The position numbers and the translations under genes were made by a program. A stretch of DNA of 64,000 bases from Bradyrhizobiaceae bacterium (GTDB lineage: Bacteria; Pseudomonadota; Alphaproteobacteria; Rhizobiales; Xanthobacteraceae), in assembly GCA_003963435.1 (NCBI GenBank), contig RXJC01000004.1:156195-220194 (forward strand). Direction: 5' to 3'. This document shows positions 61,652-64,000 of the stretch, in pieces (within the stretch, counting starts at the first letter, position 1; each line of letters begins with the position of its first letter). Below the pieces are notes generated by a model. It was given only the letters and a program-made list of their open reading frames with translations. It did no database searches and was not told the DNA's origin.

Positions 61652-62425
61652 TCAACGGGTGCCAATGCGCCGCACGTCGCTTTCGCCAATTGGATAGTCC
61701 CAAAACCCGCTGTTAAACAGGCGGCGCAGCTCAGGCCCGCGCTTTTCAAGGCGCCTCTTAAGCTCTTCGACTGTCGGAACGCTTAACGCTCGGGCCAACT
61801 CTTCCGCTCGAGTCTTGCGCTCGGCGTCGAGCAGGAATCGCGGAACGCCTTTCAAATAGAGGGCACTCCATGCGCGCCAACCGAAGTGCGGGCCGTCCTC
61901 GGCTGGAGGCAGTTCGCCGCGCAAAAATAGAAAGAAGTCAGCAGCTAAAAAATCATCTTCCGGCACGACTGACGCTAGGCTTCCAGTCGAGTGCCTTTCA
62001 TGGAGGATATCGGCGTGGACCGATATTCGCCTCCGCTGCTGACTAGCTCCGCCGAGCCCGCTGACATGTGCCGACAAATCAGACCATTCGCGGTTGCCGG
62101 GACCACCTGCTCTGCGGTGATAGCGAACCGGTAGCGGCTCTTGCAGAAGTTCCGCAATTCGCGCATAGCGCCTTTCGCGCAGCAAGCATGCGAAGAGCGT
62201 CACCGCAAGTTCGTGGCCAACAAATCTGAAAAAATCGAAATCAGCCTCAGTGTACTTGCCGCTAAATCCCTCCGGTAGATGATATCTCTCAAGAATGCTG
62301 CCGAACCACTGGTAGATTTCCAACGCGGCTTCGGCGTCATTCATCATGGCGGTCGCCTCGGCGATTTTAGAGAACTCGAGCGTCGGCTCCTGACTATCGT
62401 TCAAGGCCTGCTCCAAGACGAGCAT
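61652..62425 (-). pseudogene. C-terminal part of a TIR-like effector gene, frameshifted
   Basis: A 257-residue helical frame with LVLEQALNDSQEPTLEFSKI near the start and PEDDFLAADFFLFLRGELPP later. The frame is open a few codons upstream of the first ATG (VTAIETSQGNR), and it would join the TIR-like frame at 62455 by a single frameshift near 62465. I therefore read both as one broken gene: TIR-like N-terminal part, helical C-terminal part. A reinitiating two-cistron arrangement cannot be excluded. Confidence 0.55.
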
Positions 62426-62454
62426 CCGGTTACCTTGGCTCGTCTCAATTGCGG

Positions 62455-62890
62455 TTACGGCCGCTCATCCTCTGCCAGTGGCACCTTCGAAAGCGCCGCC
62501 CGAAGCGCGGCGTCCAGCCGTTTCGATAAGTCCGACCGGGCCGCCGACTTGGCCTCCGCGCCTACCGGTACGTCGTAAGCAAGAACTCTGCGAGCTCGCA
62601 GATCGAAGGGCAGATCCTCGATTTTTCCAAATGCGCGATTAAACACCAGAATAATCCGCTCGTATCCCAACGTTCTGAGCGCATAGCCGAGCTCGATCAG
62701 AACGTTCGGATTTGGCGTCGGCCGTCCGCCCGCGGCCTTGTTAATGATGGACACATCAACCACGACAACGTCCGCTGCCGCGATCTTCGCGAAAATTGTC
62801 GCCGCGATATCCGGAGAACCCGCGACGTCCAGGGTATCCCTGTCAGAAAGCCGAGCCCTCGACGTCTTCGATGCTCAAGCAGTCGCCCCG
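62455..62890 (-). pseudogene. TIR-like nucleotide-binding domain fragment
   Basis: The minus strand encodes RDTLDVAGSPDIAATIFAKI, then AADVVVVDVSIINKAAGG, NPNVLIELGYALRTLGYERI and LPFDLRARRVLAYDV. This is the second half of a TIR-like/nucleotide-hydrolase domain common in immune effectors. In the same frame an upstream stop (about 62880) cuts the N-terminal strands. An ATG or GTG for a shorter product exists near 62763. The gene is at the end of the island, next to the tRNA. Confidence 0.7.
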
Positions 62891-63078
62891 TTCAAACCCT
62901 CATCGGCCAAAGCCTTCGAACCCCTCGCCGAGGGATCCAAACGGCGCCAATGGGTAAGGCTTTGGAATCTCGAAAGGATCGTATTCGAATCCTTCGGCGT
63001 GAACACTAGGATTGTGGTACGAAGCGTGGTACGAAAGATACCGGCCTAGGCTGAGGCGCAGAAAACCCGCTGTTTTAT

Positions 63079-63155
63079 TGGTAGCGGGAGAGGGACTCGA
63101 ACCCCCGACCCCAGGATTATGATTCCCGTGCTCTAACCAGCTGAGCTACCCCGCC
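63079..63155 (-). tRNA. tRNA-Met (CAT anticodon)
   Basis: A 77-base sequence including a genomic CCA end. The D arm AGCTCAGCTGGTTAGAGC, the anticodon loop ATCATAA with CAT, and the T arm GGGGGTTCGAGTCCC fit the standard fold. The acceptor stem has a wobble at its ends. The 3' end faces the island, and integrases often target the 3' part of tRNA genes, so this is a likely attachment site. Elongator Met is favoured over initiator because the acceptor lacks the 1-72 mismatch C-A of initiators. Confidence 0.93.
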
Positions 63156-63312
63156 ACAGGGTCGCGAACGGCTGCTACGGCCGATCTCGCGAACGCGCGG
63201 CATATAAGGAAGGGGGCGGCGGTAAGTCAAGCAATGCGGCCGCCTTTTTCCGCCTTCGCCAGGGCCAAGGCGGGACGAGCCGCCTTCTGAATGCGGCCTC
63301 TTTTCAATGAGT

Positions 63313-63400
63313 TCGTCATGGCCGGGCTTGTCCCGGCCGTCCACGCCTCGATTTGCGGGCCCAAGAACGTGGATGCCCGGGACAAGCCCGGGCATGACGA
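63313..63400. repeat. Bradyrhizobium-type dispersed palindromic repeat
   Basis: Two 24-base arms face each other about 40 bases apart: TCGTCATGGCCGGGCTTG (continuing TCCCGG) and CCGGGACAAGCCCGGG (continuing CATGACGA), one mismatch. Translated in the common frame the arms read as GLVPGIHV and DKPGHDE, a well-known pattern from spurious annotated proteins in Bradyrhizobium and other Rhizobiales. Confidence 0.85.
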
Positions 63401-63418
63401 AATCTGGGACGCGGCGCG

Positions 63419-63775
63419 CTATTTCGGCCGCACGCTGGGGTCGCCGCCGGGGCTGCCGGGGGGCGGGATGACGGGCATGGTGCCGCCGGTGCTCGGCGCC
63501 GGGGCGTGCATGTCGGGGTCGACGCCCGAGGGCGGGCAGAGCACGCCGTCGGTCTTGGCCAGCTTGTCGCCGAGCGGTTCCCGGGACTGGCCGGTGGTGG
63601 TGCCATCAGGCGTCGTGGCGAGCCGGTCGGATGGGGCACAGCCGGCGGCGCGTTGCGGGGATGGCGGCGCGGTCGCTTGCGGCGGCGTCGCCGGGGCGGG
63701 CGGGGCCTGTGCGATCGCTCCGCCGGAGGCGGCGATCAGGGCGGCGGCGAGGATGAGGGATGATGAATTGCGCAT
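63419..63775 (-). CDS. Proline-rich secreted protein
   Basis: A 118-residue protein with a signal peptide (SLILAAALIAASGGAIAQ, cut after AIA) followed by a Pro/Ala-rich mature part: APPAPATPPQATAPPSPQ and ending GSPGGDPSVRPK. It is similar in style to a conserved small periplasmic protein in Bradyrhizobium core genomes. Function not known. It lies outside the putative island. Confidence 0.75.
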   Translation of the reverse strand: MRNSSSLILAAALIAASGGAIAQAPPAPATPPQATAPPSPQRAAGCAPSDRLATTPDGTTTGQSREPLGDKLAKTDGVLCPPSGVDPDMHAPAPSTGGTMPVIPPPGSPGGDPSVRPK

Positions 63776-63854
63776 GGGAGGGAAACGCGCGGGACGCGTG
63801 GGGTGTTCCCCGCGGAATGCGATGTGATCGGGGTTTGCCCCCCTCTTTCTCGGC

Positions 63855-63915
63855 CGTCATTGCGAGCCAACGGGTCCGCGCGAAGCGCGGCCCGATGACA
63901 GGCTCCGCGAAGATT
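63855..63915. repeat. Second dispersed repeat (CGTCATTGCGAGC type)
   Basis: CGTCATTGCGAGCCAACGGG followed by GTCCGCGCGAAGCGCGGCCC and ATGACAGGCTCCGCG. The opening CGTCATTGCGAGC is typical of a dispersed repeat family in Bradyrhizobium. It is downstream of the core region gene on the plus strand. Confidence 0.7.
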
Positions 63916-64000
63916 CCATGGGGAGTGGATAGCGAGCCAGCCTGAGACCAGACTGAGGTTGCATCCATTCAACCTGGAGACAATCGATGTTGCTCGATCA

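Noticed and set aside
1..64000. CRISPR array
   Set aside because: The only regular tandem repetition is the coding TPR array at 44.9-49.6 kb, with 126-base units. No short direct repeats with unique spacers were seen.

Overview
The window looks like a piece of an alphaproteobacterial chromosome of the Rhizobiales type, most likely Bradyrhizobium or a close relative. This is an inference from three things: the GC-rich coding style, many solute-uptake and catabolic operons, and two short dispersed repeats of a kind common in Bradyrhizobium genomes near the right edge. Most of the window (about 1-63.0 kb) reads as accessory DNA. It is a patchwork of complete catabolic operons, toxin-antitoxin modules, an integrase, and many decayed gene fragments. 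The right edge (63.1-64.0 kb), beyond a tRNA-Met gene, looks like core chromosome.

Left third (0.9-18.4 kb): two substrate-use operons. The first (876-5293) is a TrmB-type regulator, a three-part sulfonate/nitrate-type ABC importer and a nitrilase. After a signal-peptide-bearing crotonase-fold protein, a DUF1223 pseudogene and a small methyltransferase comes a ten-gene minus-strand operon (17645 down to 8447): flavin reductase, HpaB-type flavin monooxygenase, cupin, a complete branched-chain-amino-acid-type ABC importer, a DUF2848 hydrolase and an amidase. A divergent MarR gene faces it across a 19-bp perfect palindrome.

Middle (18.5-38.7 kb): a detoxification and catabolism cluster. It holds several glutathione S-transferase-type enzymes, glutathione reductase, an isochorismatase-type hydrolase, a polysaccharide-deacetylase-type hydrolase, a sodium:solute symporter with its DUF3311 partner, an orphan LeuC, an MFS carrier, a second nitrilase and three TetR regulators. 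Four copies of a 16-bp near-palindrome (consensus GTCAGWCGW) lie upstream of four of these transcription units and appear to define one small regulon.

Island core (38.9-55.4 kb): uncharacterised genes, a fic fragment joined to an IS481-type transposase fragment, a tyrosine recombinase, a higBA module behind a 21-bp palindrome, two large secreted TPR-CHAT proteins in tandem, a Tat-exported LCAT-like hydrolase, several gene fragments, and a second HigB plus XRE/ImmA module.

The most interesting part is 55564-60074. This is a tightly coupled six-gene operon with the parts of a bacterial ubiquitin-like conjugation pathway: a tandem ubiquitin-like protein, an E2-like protein, a JAB-protease/E1 fusion, a DUF6527 protein, a second single ubiquitin-like protein and a phosphotransferase/kinase-like protein. 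Both ubiquitin-like proteins share a KPPT-x-FG tail followed by different extensions, the E2 has no cysteine in its conserved C-terminal motif, and the last gene adds a kinase fold. To its right are a lipoprotein gene and a damaged TIR-like effector gene, then the tRNA-Met that may mark the island boundary.
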